Positions 48,665 through 56,957 of a stretch of DNA of 64,000 nt are shown one piece after another (within the stretch, counting starts at the first letter, position 1; every line of letters starts with the position of its first letter). The position numbers were made by a program, and so were the translations under genes. The stretch spans positions 88,712-152,711 of the forward strand of contig QCKE01000003.1 of NCBI GenBank assembly GCA_003215555.1. The letters are read 5' to 3'. The DNA comes from Prochlorococcus sp. AG-409-K04. Its GTDB lineage: Bacteria > Cyanobacteriota > Cyanobacteriia > PCC-6307 > Cyanobiaceae. The notes under the pieces were generated by a model. It was not told where the DNA came from, ran no database searches, and saw only the letters and a list, made by a program, of their open reading frames with translations.

Positions 48665-49726
48665 GTGATTGAATTTGAAAGAAAAATTAGAATGCGGCGA
48701 CCTGATGATTGGCATCTGCATCTTAGAGATGGAAATATTTTAAATTCTGTCGTGGCTCATACAGCAAGAACCTTTCGTCGTGCTGTAATTATGCCCAATC
48801 TTCAGCCACCAATTACGGATATACAAAAGGCTATAGATTATCGACAAAGGATATTGGATGCCATACCTGATGGTTTGTCATTTACACCACTTATGACTGC
48901 CTATTTGACAGATGACCTGATGCCTAATGTTTTAGAGAAAGGTTTTAGAGAAGGTGTGTTTTTTGCAGCTAAATTATATCCCGCGAATTCAACGACTAAC
49001 TCTGCTTTTGGTGTTACCAATATAGAGAAAATTTACTCTACAGTTGAGATAATGGAAAAAATTGGGTTGCCATTACTTATTCATGGAGAGGTGTCAGACC
49101 CACATGTCGATGTTTTTGATAGGGAAGCTGTATTTATAGAACGTCATCTTGATCCTTTGTTGAAAAGATTTCAGAATCTTCAAGTTGTTTTAGAGCATAT
49201 AACAACGAAAGATGCTGTTCAGTATGTGCAAAATAGCCAATCAAGATTGGCCGCAACAATAACTCCTCACCATTTACATATCAATAGAAATGCAATGTTT
49301 AAAGGGGGATTGAGAAGTGATTATTTTTGTTTGCCTGTAGCAAAAAGAGAGTATCATCGTGTTGCCCTGAGACAAGCGGCAGTTAGTGGAGAACCTTGTT
49401 TCTTCCTAGGAACGGATTCGGCTCCACACCTTCGACAATTTAAAGAAAGTTCCTGTGGATGTGCAGGTATTTTTAATGCACCTTATGCAATTGAAAGTTA
49501 TGCACAAGTTTTTGATGAGGAGGGTGCAATAGATCGATTGGAACCTTTTGCAAGTGAGTTTGGTCCTGCATTTTATGGTTTGCCTTTGAATGAAGATCAT
49601 ATAATTTTGGTTCAACGTCCTCAACTTGTTCAAGATCGAATTGAAATACAAAATTTTGACCAAGGGAAAGATTATATTGTTCCATTTCATGCAGGAGAGA
49701 CATTGAGATGGTCTATTCAAGTATGA
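48665..49726 (+). CDS. pyrC: Dihydroorotase (class II)
   Basis: Cyclises carbamoyl aspartate to dihydroorotate in pyrimidine synthesis. 353 aa. Zinc ligands in DDWHLHLRDG, the carboxylated lysine in FFAAKLYPANSTT, the HGEVSDPHVD and LEHITTKDAV His motifs, and catalytic Asp in FLGTDSAPH. The start is GTG 48665. The 257-bp gap to tRNA-Leu contains a hairpin and a possible small RNA. Confidence 0.96.
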   Translation: MIEFERKIRMRRPDDWHLHLRDGNILNSVVAHTARTFRRAVIMPNLQPPITDIQKAIDYRQRILDAIPDGLSFTPLMTAYLTDDLMPNVLEKGFREGVFFAAKLYPANSTTNSAFGVTNIEKIYSTVEIMEKIGLPLLIHGEVSDPHVDVFDREAVFIERHLDPLLKRFQNLQVVLEHITTKDAVQYVQNSQSRLAATITPHHLHINRNAMFKGGLRSDYFCLPVAKREYHRVALRQAAVSGEPCFFLGTDSAPHLRQFKESSCGCAGIFNAPYAIESYAQVFDEEGAIDRLEPFASEFGPAFYGLPLNEDHIILVQRPQLVQDRIEIQNFDQGKDYIVPFHAGETLRWSIQV

Positions 49727-49832
49727 TTTGAGTAGAGAAAATATTCATCTACTAAAGATAATTAAAATTTTGTGGTTGATTTTTTAGATAAAAAATATTT
49801 CTCATTTTAAATGAGATGAATATGTAACTAGA

Positions 49833-49975
49833 TATAATTGCTCATTTAATAGGTTGTGCCTGCTCAAATCAAGTATTAGGAGATACTCGAATGAGCCGCT
49901 AGGTGTATCTAGTAAGTCCTGAAAACAGCATGTGTGTTTACACAAATCCTGCTTTTGCTAAAATTGATTCGCCGA
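49833..49975 (+). ncRNA. Candidate small RNA upstream of tRNA-Leu
   Basis: A consensus -10 box TATAAT is at 49833-49838. Downstream sequence is rich in hairpins: GCTCA...TGAGC enclosing AGTAT/ATACT (about 49872-49906), CTAG/CTAG, and TGTG-TTTA-CACA (about 49933-49945), before the tRNA begins at 49984. It does not match 6S RNA, SRP RNA, tmRNA or RNase P features. It could instead be the long leader of the tRNA transcript. Limits are approximate. Confidence 0.35.
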
Positions 49976-49983
49976 AACCCCTT

Positions 49984-50069
49984 GCGAGTGTGGTGGAATT
50001 GGTAGACACACAGGACTTAAAATCCTGAGACCAGCAATGGTCGTGAGGGTTCAAGTCCCTCCACTCGCA
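49984..50069 (+). tRNA. trnL: tRNA-Leu (UAA)
   Basis: An 86-nt class II tRNA with a long variable arm. The acceptor stem GCGAGTG/CACTCGC is perfect, the D-arm contains TGGTAGACAC, and the anticodon stem CAGGA/TCCTG holds the loop CTTAAAA, giving anticodon UAA. The T-arm GAGGGTTCAAGTCCCTC is typical. The discriminator base is A, as expected for Leu. CCA is not encoded. It reads UUA/UUG codons, which are common in this AT-rich genome. Confidence 0.97.
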
Positions 50070-50394
50070 TCAATCAACATTTTGTATAGGCCTGAGAGTG
50101 TTTTTCTGCTCATAGAATGACCTCTTTTGTCTTTGTGTTAATGGCTATATTTTTTCGAAGTATATTAATAATGATTTGCTTTACAGGCATAATCTTTGTT
50201 TAAATCTTTTGGGATAAAGGCATTTCTCTTGACTTGTTTTATAGACTGTATCCAGTAATAGATAGCAAGGGAAGCTGTTGATTTTTAATATCAATTTGAA
50301 GAGTTAACTTGGTTTTATAAAAGATCAAAAATTTCTGCTTCCAAATTCTCGACTATTCTATTAAATTCAGATTAGACTAAAAAAAATTGATTTT
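50070..50394. other. 325-bp spacer between tRNA-Leu and ndhL
   Basis: No gene that I can support. A 20-codon frame from about 50131 (MAIFFRSILIMICF...) is too short and lacks a ribosome site. A TTGACT at 50229-50234 could be a -35 box for ndhL, but there is no -10 at the normal distance. Confidence 0.5.
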
Positions 50395-50649
50395 ATGGGA
50401 GTTTTATACTTTATGGTTAACAGTGGATCGAATGATTTTTTTTTAATTACAGGGGCATACTTTCTTATTGGCTCACTCTATTTAGTTGTAATTCCGTTAT
50501 TTATTTATTTTTGGATGAGTACGCGATGGAACTATATGGGTAAATTTGAAAGACTGTTTATTTATAGCATTGTGTTTATATTCTTTCCAGGATTCATTTT
50601 GTTAGCCCCATTTTTAAACCTTCGCATGAACGGTCAAGGAGATATATAG
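50395..50649 (+). CDS. ndhL: NAD(P)H-quinone oxidoreductase subunit L
   Basis: Cyanobacteria/plastid-specific subunit of NDH-1, which supports respiratory and cyclic electron flow in the thylakoid. 84 aa, with two membrane helices and the family segment [28 protein letters not shown], then [19 protein letters not shown]. The DUF3007 gene starts 2 bp after its stop, and trpA follows, an order I associate with picocyanobacteria. Confidence 0.93.
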   Translation: MGVLYFMVNSGSNDFFLITGAYFLIGSLYLVVIPLFIYFWMSTRWNYMGKFERLFIYSIVFIFFPGFILLAPFLNLRMNGQGDI

Positions 50650-50651
50650 AA

Positions 50652-50984
50652 TTGACAAAAGCTAATGTTATTCAATTGGGCTTAGCCCTTTTCTTTGTTG
50701 GAGTAATTGGTTACGTTGCATTTGCTTCATTTGGTCTTGAGACGTCAAAAGCTGGTATTGCTTCTGAGGCAGTACTTATTTCCCTGGTTGTAGCTTGGGT
50801 CCTTTCTTATTTTTTCAGAGTTGTTTCTGGCAATATGACATTTATGGAGCAGCGAAAGCGATATATAAAGAAATATCAGCAGATTACAGATAACGAATTA
50901 AAAGAAAAATTTGATTCAATGACTAACGAGGAGAAGCTTCGTTTATTTGAAGAATTGGACAATGAAAACAGTAATAATAAATAA
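50652..50984 (+). CDS. DUF3007 family membrane protein
   Basis: A 110-aa protein with two membrane helices (about residues 8-28 and 38-58) and a charged C-terminal segment with KRYIKKYQQITDNELKEKFDSM, predicted coiled coil. DUF3007 is found in cyanobacteria and plastids, function unknown. The start is TTG, 2 bp after ndhL, with AAGGAG inside the end of ndhL, so it is co-translated. Confidence 0.82.
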   Translation: MTKANVIQLGLALFFVGVIGYVAFASFGLETSKAGIASEAVLISLVVAWVLSYFFRVVSGNMTFMEQRKRYIKKYQQITDNELKEKFDSMTNEEKLRLFEELDNENSNNK

Positions 50985-51059
50985 ACTATTGTTAATAGTC
51001 TTATTTTCTTTTCTAAATTAGCTCGTATAAAGTTGTAATTAATTTTCAGTAGTTATTCT

Positions 51060-51860
51060 ATGAACAACACAATGTTAGCCAGAACTTTTGCAAATGCTAA
51101 GAGTGAAAATAGGATTGCATTAATGCCTTTTATTATGGCAGGAGACCCAGATTTGAATACATCATCCCAAATTTTACTAAGACTTCAGGAAAAAGGAGCA
51201 GATATTATCGAATTAGGTATTCCATATTCTGATCCTCTTGCAGATGGACCGATAATACAGTTAGCTGCTTCAAGAGCACTTTCATCTGGAACTTCCCTAA
51301 AAGCAGTTTTAGAAATGTTGTGTAATTTGAAGAGTAAGTTAACAATTCCAATAATTCTTTTTACATATAGCAACCCATTAATAAATTTTGGGATGGAAGA
51401 ATTCTGCACAAGGGCTTCTGATGCTGGAGCAGCAGGTTTAGTTGTACCTGACCTTCCTCTTGAAGAAGCAGAGAAGTTGTCTTTAATTGCCTCAAATAGA
51501 AATCTTGATTTAGTTCTATTAGTTGCACCTACTACTCCTTTGGAAAGAATGAAAAAAATTTCAAAAAGAAGTAATGGCTTTACATATCTTGTCAGTGTTA
51601 CTGGCGTAACTGGTGAACGATCGAAAATAGATGATCGTGTTCATTTACTTGTTAATAAGTTAAAGGAATTGAGCAGTATTCCTGTTGCGGTTGGCTTTGG
51701 TATTTCTGACCCTAAGCATGTCAGTCAAGTTAGAGAATGGGGCGCAGATGGAGCTATAGTCGGTAGTGCTCTTGTTAAAAGGATATCTAAATCAGATATT
51801 GAAAATGTAGTTGAAGAAGCAGGGGAATTTTGCAGTCAACTTAGAAAAGCTGCAGGTTAG
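51060..51860 (+). CDS. trpA: Tryptophan synthase, alpha subunit
   Basis: Cleaves indole-3-glycerol phosphate to indole and G3P for TrpB. TIM-barrel of 266 aa with catalytic Glu and Asp in [19 protein letters not shown], and the phosphate-binding [13 protein letters not shown] and [13 protein letters not shown] strands. It is downstream of ndhL-DUF3007. It converges with cyAbrB, with an intrinsic-type hairpin between them. Confidence 0.97.
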   Translation: MNNTMLARTFANAKSENRIALMPFIMAGDPDLNTSSQILLRLQEKGADIIELGIPYSDPLADGPIIQLAASRALSSGTSLKAVLEMLCNLKSKLTIPIILFTYSNPLINFGMEEFCTRASDAGAAGLVVPDLPLEEAEKLSLIASNRNLDLVLLVAPTTPLERMKKISKRSNGFTYLVSVTGVTGERSKIDDRVHLLVNKLKELSSIPVAVGFGISDPKHVSQVREWGADGAIVGSALVKRISKSDIENVVEEAGEFCSQLRKAAG

Positions 51861-51902
51861 TGATTGTTGAAGAAAACATGCAAAACTAATTATTTTTCTA
51901 AA

Positions 51903-51931
51903 TAAAAAATCCCCAGTTTTCTTCTGAGGAT
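51903..51931 (-). terminator. Intrinsic terminator for cyAbrB (minus strand)
   Basis: ATCCCCAG (51909-51916) and CTGAGGAT (51924-51931) form an 8-bp stem with one mismatch, flanked on the minus-strand 3' side by a T-run (A-run 51904-51909 on the plus strand). It is placed 54 bp past the cyAbrB stop. It may also slow transcription coming from trpA. Confidence 0.6.
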
Positions 51932-51985
51932 AGAAATATTTAATTGATTTGAATTAGTTATATTTGTTTTTCTAAAGGTAATTTT

Positions 51986-52351
51986 TTAATCAGAATCATC
52001 TGATCCAGCTGGTGAAAGTCTAATTTGCTTACGACCTAGTTTGATTTCAAATTCATCTCCAGCCTTTAGATCTAACAAGGCTGTATATGCCTTACCTATT
52101 AATAGATTTCCATTACCTTGAACTGTAGCAACATAGCTAAGTTTTCTTCCACCTTTGCCAATTCCTGCAACTCCAGTTGCTCCTAGGTTTACACCTTTAG
52201 CTTCTAGAAGAGCTTCGTAAAAGGCAGTGAAATTTAATCTTTCCCCACCATTTTTCTTGTCGGATACATATCCACATGCACGAACAAGATCTGATTTACT
52301 GACTTCACCAAGTTCTTTGACTTTAGTGAGCAGGTCGCTACCTGTAAGCAT
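51986..52351 (-). CDS. cyAbrB-family transcriptional regulator
   Basis: A 121-aa cyanobacterial AbrB-like protein: N-terminal helical part MLTGSDLLTKVKELGEVSKSDLVRACGY, middle SDKKNGGERLNFTAFYEALLEAKG, and a C-terminal swapped-hairpin DNA-binding domain ending EFEIKLGRKQIRLSP. cyAbrBs tune carbon and nitrogen genes in cyanobacteria. The start is ATG 52351, since the preceding in-frame sequence (MLCYLSRSIYYFV) is not conserved in the family. Confidence 0.9.
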   Translation of the reverse strand: MLTGSDLLTKVKELGEVSKSDLVRACGYVSDKKNGGERLNFTAFYEALLEAKGVNLGATGVAGIGKGGRKLSYVATVQGNGNLLIGKAYTALLDLKAGDEFEIKLGRKQIRLSPAGSDDSD

Positions 52352-52453
52352 AACAAAGTAATAAATTGATCTACTTAAATAACATAGCAATTAGCATGCC
52401 AATCGTGCAATCATTTAGTGTAAGTTTACCCGACTATTTAATCATTTAAAATG

Positions 52454-52723
52454 ATGGAGCAATTCGTTCTTTTTGGCACTTATTGTGAAAATGCTATTTC
52501 AAAGCGAGCACCATTTCGTGAAGAGCATCTTTCTAGACTCAGTGAAATGAAGGAGAAAGGTATACTCATAACCCTAGGACCAACAAAATGTACAAAATAT
52601 ATTTTTGGAATTTTTAAAGGTGAAACTAGTGAACAAATAAAGAATCTTTTAGAAGCAGACGTTTATTGGAAAGAAGGTATATGGACTTCCTTAGATATCT
52701 ATCCATGGACCCAAGCATTCTGA
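52454..52723 (+). CDS. YCII-related protein
   Basis: An 89-aa YCII/YciI-like alpha-beta domain: EQFVLFGTYCENAISKRAPFREEHLSRLSEM and GILITLGPTKC, with a final LDIYPWTQAF. The catalytic His/Asp pair of the family is only partly recognisable (EEHLSRL keeps His). Function unknown. Two consecutive ATGs are present. Its end overlaps the convergent cytochrome gene by 25 bp. Confidence 0.78.
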   Translation: MEQFVLFGTYCENAISKRAPFREEHLSRLSEMKEKGILITLGPTKCTKYIFGIFKGETSEQIKNLLEADVYWKEGIWTSLDIYPWTQAF

Positions 52724-53085
52724 GCTTGATCCCATATCCAAATTGCAACAATTTGATCTTCATTCTCTTCAAGAACATCTTTATATCCACTCATACTTCC
52801 TATTCCTTCTAATGCAATTTTTGCAATGGCTTCTTCTGAATTTATTCCATTGCGTTTTAGGTCTTTTATCTTTAAGGTCTTATTCCTTCTAATTATATTT
52901 CCACCATTTATATGACAACCTGAGCAATGGTTTAAGAAAATTTCCTTTCCATCATTTTCTTTGAATGCATAAGTTTGAATTGGAACGCTAAAAAAAAGTG
53001 AAACTAGTAATCCAAGTGAAATTATTGATTTAATTATTATAAAATATGGGTCGTAAGAATTGTTAGTTTCTTTTATCACATTCAT
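52699..53085 (-). CDS. petJ: Cytochrome c6 (petJ-type)
   Basis: A soluble lumenal electron carrier between cytochrome b6f and PSI or oxidase. N-terminal signal segment about residues 14-40, then mature KENDGKEIFLNHC. The heme site is C54-SG-C57-H58, followed by GGNII, typical of c6. The second heme ligand is M98 in GIGSMSG. The 128-aa length includes the signal peptide. Its 3' end overlaps the YCII gene by 25 bp tail to tail. Confidence 0.9.
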   Translation of the reverse strand: MNVIKETNNSYDPYFIIIKSIISLGLLVSLFFSVPIQTYAFKENDGKEIFLNHCSGCHINGGNIIRRNKTLKIKDLKRNGINSEEAIAKIALEGIGSMSGYKDVLEENEDQIVAIWIWDQAQNAWVHG

Positions 53086-53111
53086 TTAAGAGCAGTTTTA
53101 AACAGCTTACT

Positions 53112-53426
53112 TTATTTCGAGCAGTCTTCTTTAATTTCCTCTAATAGAAGGTCAAGCTGACTAAAAGGATCAGAATCTATATTTTGTTTTAAAGGTTGAT
53201 TTTTTTTGTGTGCCCATTCTTCTTCTATGGCACATAGAACATTAGCAAGTCTGGGTAGTCCCCCTGAAAAATATTCTGCTTTTAGAGTTTCTAAAATTAC
53301 AGGCATCCTGTCAGAACTTGTATTTAAAAATTTTTTCAGGTCTTTTTGTGTTTTACCTTGAACTTTTAGCCACTCTTTTATTTGAAGAGTTAGTTCTTCT
53401 TCAATTTGTTCGTTCCATTGCTCCAT
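53112..53426 (-). CDS. Conserved hypothetical protein
   Basis: A 104-aa soluble, acidic, helical protein from ATG 53426 (MEQWNEQIEEELTLQIKEWLKVQGK...). This start avoids overlap with the DUF1232 gene; a GTG-type start 18 bp upstream would give a 12-bp overlap. The pattern KVQGKTQKDLKKFLNTSS may be helix-turn-helix-like, but I do not recognise a family. Lies 2 bp after the DUF1232 gene and 26 bp before petJ. Confidence 0.68.
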   Translation of the reverse strand: MEQWNEQIEEELTLQIKEWLKVQGKTQKDLKKFLNTSSDRMPVILETLKAEYFSGGLPRLANVLCAIEEEWAHKKNQPLKQNIDSDPFSQLDLLLEEIKEDCSK

Positions 53427-53428
53427 AA

Positions 53429-53788
53429 TTAAATAGGGAACCAAGTGTCTAGCTTTTTACGAGCTCTTGAACGGATTTCAGGAGTAATATATTGACTCCA
53501 AAGACTAATTACAGCAGTAAGAGCAACAAGATCATCACTAAAGCCTGCAACAGGTATTAAGTCTGGCATTAAATCAATGGGCATAATTAAGTATGTCAAA
53601 GCAGCAATTAAGGAGACTCGTGCTTTTGGGGGTATTGAAGGATCAAGGATCATCTCAAATGCCTCCAAAGATGGTTTGGCAATAGTTCGACCAGCTCTTA
53701 GTAAAACTTTTCTAAAAACTCCTTCATCTATAACAGAGCTATCAATTACTTCTGCTTCAAAAACTTTTTCTTTTTCTTCTTGAGACAT
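53429..53788 (-). CDS. DUF1232 (YkvA-like) membrane protein
   Basis: A 119-aa protein with the DUF1232 core PPKARVSLIAALTYLIMPIDLMPDLIPVAGFSDD at about residues 51-85. The hydrophobic segment is one or two membrane passes, and the N-terminus is acidic. Function unknown. It is the next gene downstream of the sigma factor (17-bp gap), on the same strand. Confidence 0.87.
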   Translation of the reverse strand: MSQEEKEKVFEAEVIDSSVIDEGVFRKVLLRAGRTIAKPSLEAFEMILDPSIPPKARVSLIAALTYLIMPIDLMPDLIPVAGFSDDLVALTAVISLWSQYITPEIRSRARKKLDTWFPI

Positions 53789-53805
53789 TTTCTTAAATGG
53801 TTTCC

Positions 53806-54753
53806 CTAAAGATTGTTCCCCTGACTTTCTAAGAGGTTTGCTTCAACTAAGCCATCTTGAATGCCTGTCTTCCGTAATTTTCTTAAAGCTCTATGTACTA
53901 CTTGCCTGCAATATTCTCTACTGCAATTCATGTGTTTAGCAACTTCAGCTAGAGTTCTCCATTCATTAGTACCATCAAGACCAAAACGAAGACTCACAAT
54001 TGTTCTTTCTTTCTCTGTGAGATTTGCTTTTCTTAGCAAAGACCATGCTGAATCATTACGTTCAGCGAGCTCTGCGAGCTCCATTGGCGGGACCTCGTCA
54101 CTTGGTAATAAATCTCCTAGCTCAGAAAGTTCAGCTTTTGATTGGATTACTCCTTGAAGACTTACAGTGATACTTCTCATTTCACATTCGAGAAGTTCTT
54201 CAATATCTTCTTTGGCTAGACTTAGCTTGTCAGCTAGTTGTTCTGTAGATGGAGGGGTGCCATGTTCTTGCATCAATTGGGATTTTGCGGCCCTGAGTTT
54301 TGTTAGTTTTTCATTGATATTTACAGGAATTCTAATAGTTCTACTTTGAGTCGATAATGCTCGATTGAGACCTTGCCTTATCCACCAATATGCATATGTA
54401 GAAAAACGATGGCCTCTGGTTGGGTCATATTTTTCAACTGCTCGAGTTAACCCTATTGTTCCTTCTTGAATAAGATCTAAAAGTTCTAAGCCTTTACCTT
54501 GGTATCTCTTGGCTAAATTAACGACCAATCGTAAGTTTGCTGTAATCATATTGTTTTTAGCTTTTTCCCCTATTTTTATTGTTTCTTTTTCAATGTCTGT
54601 ATATTTGCACTCTGAGCCTTTCCCTTCTGCAACATTGCAACGTTCTAAAATTTTGATCATTGACTGAACTTTTCTACCCATAGTGAGTTCTTCCTCAGGG
54701 GTCAGCAATGGATGTCTTCCTATCTCGCTAAGAAAATCGCTCAAAGAACTCAT
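53806..54753 (-). CDS. RNA polymerase sigma factor, group 2 (sigma-70 family)
   Basis: A 315-aa principal-like alternative sigma factor without region 1.1. Region 2: ANLRLVVNLAKRYQGKGLELLDLIQEGTIGL and RFSTYAYWWIRQGL (-10 recognition). Region 3: RIPVNINEKLTKL. Region 4: TLAEVAKHMNCSREYCRQVVHRALRKL (-35 recognition helix). Such factors mediate stress, dark or nutrient responses in cyanobacteria. Which one (SigB to SigE type) I cannot tell. An imperfect hairpin lies in its leader at 54783-54808. Confidence 0.93.
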   Translation of the reverse strand: MSSLSDFLSEIGRHPLLTPEEELTMGRKVQSMIKILERCNVAEGKGSECKYTDIEKETIKIGEKAKNNMITANLRLVVNLAKRYQGKGLELLDLIQEGTIGLTRAVEKYDPTRGHRFSTYAYWWIRQGLNRALSTQSRTIRIPVNINEKLTKLRAAKSQLMQEHGTPPSTEQLADKLSLAKEDIEELLECEMRSITVSLQGVIQSKAELSELGDLLPSDEVPPMELAELAERNDSAWSLLRKANLTEKERTIVSLRFGLDGTNEWRTLAEVAKHMNCSREYCRQVVHRALRKLRKTGIQDGLVEANLLESQGNNL

Positions 54754-54782
54754 GAACTTAACCTCCTTTTATAAATAAACTT

Positions 54783-54808
54783 AGATAGAAAGTGTTAACT
54801 TTCTGTCT
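54783..54808 (-). promoter_or_regulatory. Hairpin in the leader of the sigma factor gene
   Basis: AGAAAGT/ACTTTCT pair perfectly around GTTA (54787-54804). Three or four more pairs, with one mismatch in the minus-strand RNA, extend it to 54783-54808. It ends 30 bp upstream of the ATG. It could be a leader RNA element or an operator palindrome. Confidence 0.4.
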
Positions 54809-54969
54809 TAGTGATATTTTTTTTTAGTTTCATCTTCAATATGCAATTAATTTCTTTATTCTGAATATTTATCCCTGACTAGCCACAAAATTGTACAAGT
54901 TATTACGGAAATGACATTTTTTAGCTAGTGTCATTGGGCAAGAATTTTTAATTTAGCTTCATACTATTG

Positions 54970-55434
54970 ATGGATTCCATAGCTTTAAAAAGTGCACTGG
55001 TTGCGTATATTCACTACCTTTGCATTCTTCTCTGCATTGGCTCACTGCTTTTTGAAAGATTAACTTTGCAAATCGATTTAAATAGATCAGGTGTAATATC
55101 GATAATTATTGCAGACATTATTTATGGCTTAGCTGGAGTAATGCTTATAATTACAGGTATTCTTAGAGTTAGATATTTTGGACAAGGAGCGGATTTTTAT
55201 ATTCATAACCCTTTGTTTTGGGTGAAAGTTGCTGCTTATATTTCAGTTGGGCTTCTTTCACTTTATCCAACTATAACTTATATCCTTTGGGCTATACCTA
55301 TCAGTAAAAACAATCTTCCTACACTTACATCAAAGTTAATATCAAGATTTCGACTCATAATTAATGTAGAACTTGTTGGATTCTGTTTGATACCTTTGGT
55401 TGCTACTTTAATGACTCGAGGGATAGGTCTTTAA
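54970..55434 (+). CDS. DUF2214 family membrane protein
   Basis: A 154-aa protein with four predicted membrane helices (ALVAYIHYLCILLCIGSLL; IIADIIYGLAGVMLIITGIL; VKVAAYISVGLLSLYPTI; VELVGFCLIPLVATLM). This layout, with a His in the first helix and an Arg-rich loop, fits the DUF2214 family. Function unknown. I use ATG 54970 rather than TTG 54967. Divergent from the sigma factor. Confidence 0.85.
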   Translation: MDSIALKSALVAYIHYLCILLCIGSLLFERLTLQIDLNRSGVISIIIADIIYGLAGVMLIITGILRVRYFGQGADFYIHNPLFWVKVAAYISVGLLSLYPTITYILWAIPISKNNLPTLTSKLISRFRLIINVELVGFCLIPLVATLMTRGIGL

Positions 55435-55502
55435 TTGTATTTATTGAATTTATATAATTATTTTATTGCTAACTTGTTACTTAAAAGTGATTTTTTAACC
55501 AT

Positions 55503-56150
55503 TTATTTTCTTCTATTTGCTAGCACTTCTAATACGTCTCTCCATTCGACATTATGGTATTTTAAAGCTACTTGTAGATGAAAAATAAGATCTGCCGCCT
55601 CATTTGAAATAGCTTCTACTTCTTTATCTTTGCAAGCCATTACAAACTCTGCGCCTTCTTCGCCAATTTTTTTTAGTATTTTGTTATCGCCTTCTTCTAA
55701 AAGACTATTTGTATAACTTCCTGAGCGAGGATTCAAAGACCTATTTTTAATTGTTTCAAAAAGTTCGCTACAAGCATCTGTAAAAGGTAGGAGAAATGAT
55801 TCTGAATTTTGATTCTTAGAATCTTTAAAGAAACAACTTCTTGCTCCCTTATGGCATGAAATAGACCCGACTTGTTCGATTAGAAAAACCATGGCATCGG
55901 AATCGCAATCAAATCTCACTTCTTTCAGTATTTGAGTATGCCCACTTGTTTCACCTTTATGCCACAACTTTTCTCTAGATCGACTCCAATAATGCACTTC
56001 GCCTGTTTTTAATGTTTCTTCTAAAGATAATTTGTTAGCCCATGCCATCATAAGTATGGCTCCATCGAGCCAATCTTGAGCAATGACAGGAATAAGACCC
56101 TTTTCGTTAAAACGAAGCTTTTCTATGAAATCTTGATTCAGTTTCGTCAT
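55503..56150 (-). CDS. hisIE: Bifunctional phosphoribosyl-AMP cyclohydrolase / phosphoribosyl-ATP pyrophosphatase
   Basis: Second and third steps of histidine synthesis in one 215-aa protein. The HisI part (residues 1-about 115) has VHYWSRSREKLWHKGETSGH and the metal-binding DCDSDAM and SCHKGARSCFF. The HisE part (about 120-215) has GSYTNSLLEEGDNKILKKIGEEGAE and EAADLIFHLQVAL. hisG is 16 kb away, so his genes are scattered. Confidence 0.96.
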   Translation of the reverse strand: MTKLNQDFIEKLRFNEKGLIPVIAQDWLDGAILMMAWANKLSLEETLKTGEVHYWSRSREKLWHKGETSGHTQILKEVRFDCDSDAMVFLIEQVGSISCHKGARSCFFKDSKNQNSESFLLPFTDACSELFETIKNRSLNPRSGSYTNSLLEEGDNKILKKIGEEGAEFVMACKDKEVEAISNEAADLIFHLQVALKYHNVEWRDVLEVLANRRK

Positions 56151-56218
56151 ATTCTATTTAGATAAAAATTGATTTCGATCATTTTTTTTTTGAGTTTCCT
56201 CAAATATCAGTTTATTAG

Positions 56219-56692
56219 ATGGCTGACCAAATTACTTGTTTTAGTTGCAGCAAACATTTTCAAGATTACCCTTGTTGCCATAGACAATGGAAGCATTCGG
56301 GGCATTGTAGTTTTGTTCATGGCTATAGTAGAAGCTTTACTTTTTGGTTCAAAGCACTTGATTTGGATCGTCATGGTTTTGTCGTTGATTTCTCTAGTTT
56401 GAAATTATTAGAACAACAGTTAAAGGAACATTTTGATCATACATTTCTTGTAAACAAAGATGACCCTCTTTTATCTGAATGGCAAAAATTACATGAAGTA
56501 AAAGCTCTTGATCTCAGGATCATGGAAAATGTAGGGATGGAGTCTACTGCAAAATTAGTTTGGGAATGGGCAAATACAATTTTGTTGGAAAAGGATTCTG
56601 GTAGAACTTGCTGTTTCCGAGCAAAATCTACTGAAAATGATTTTAACTCGGCATGCTATGAATCAATTCCTGATTGGTTTAAAATTATTTGA
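56219..56692 (+). CDS. QueD-like / 6-pyruvoyl-tetrahydropterin synthase-related protein
   Basis: A 157-aa T-fold protein with the later motifs of the family: FDHTFLVNKDDPL and ENVGMESTAKLVWEWA. The zinc-binding HGH motif reads V-H-G-Y-S (near residue 34), so one metal ligand of the classical site is replaced by Tyr. Extra Cys residues lie around it (TCFSCSKHFQDYPCC). This looks like a divergent subfamily, not a standard QueD. No queC, queE or folate genes are adjacent. Activity unproven. Confidence 0.75.
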   Translation: MADQITCFSCSKHFQDYPCCHRQWKHSGHCSFVHGYSRSFTFWFKALDLDRHGFVVDFSSLKLLEQQLKEHFDHTFLVNKDDPLLSEWQKLHEVKALDLRIMENVGMESTAKLVWEWANTILLEKDSGRTCCFRAKSTENDFNSACYESIPDWFKII

Positions 56693-56957
56693 AAATATTA
56701 AAAGTATATTTATATATATTTGAAAAGATTATTTTGGATAGAAATATTGAAAACAAATGTTTTCAGTTCTCTTTGCGTATAAAAAATATTGAAAATTATT
56801 TGTCACTTCATTCTTAGTCGATGTCTTTAGAAATATCGACAATTTTATTTAGCTTTAGTTCGATGGATTTTTGTTATACATATTTTAAAACTTTGTTGTT
56901 TATTAAGGAGAAGAATTGTCTTTGATTTGAATGAGAATCTGGTTAAGGTTTTTAGAA

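Noticed and set aside
49839..49983. tmRNA, 6S RNA or SRP RNA upstream of tRNA-Leu
   Set aside because: None of the diagnostic sequences or acceptor-like ends are present; left as an unassigned candidate RNA.
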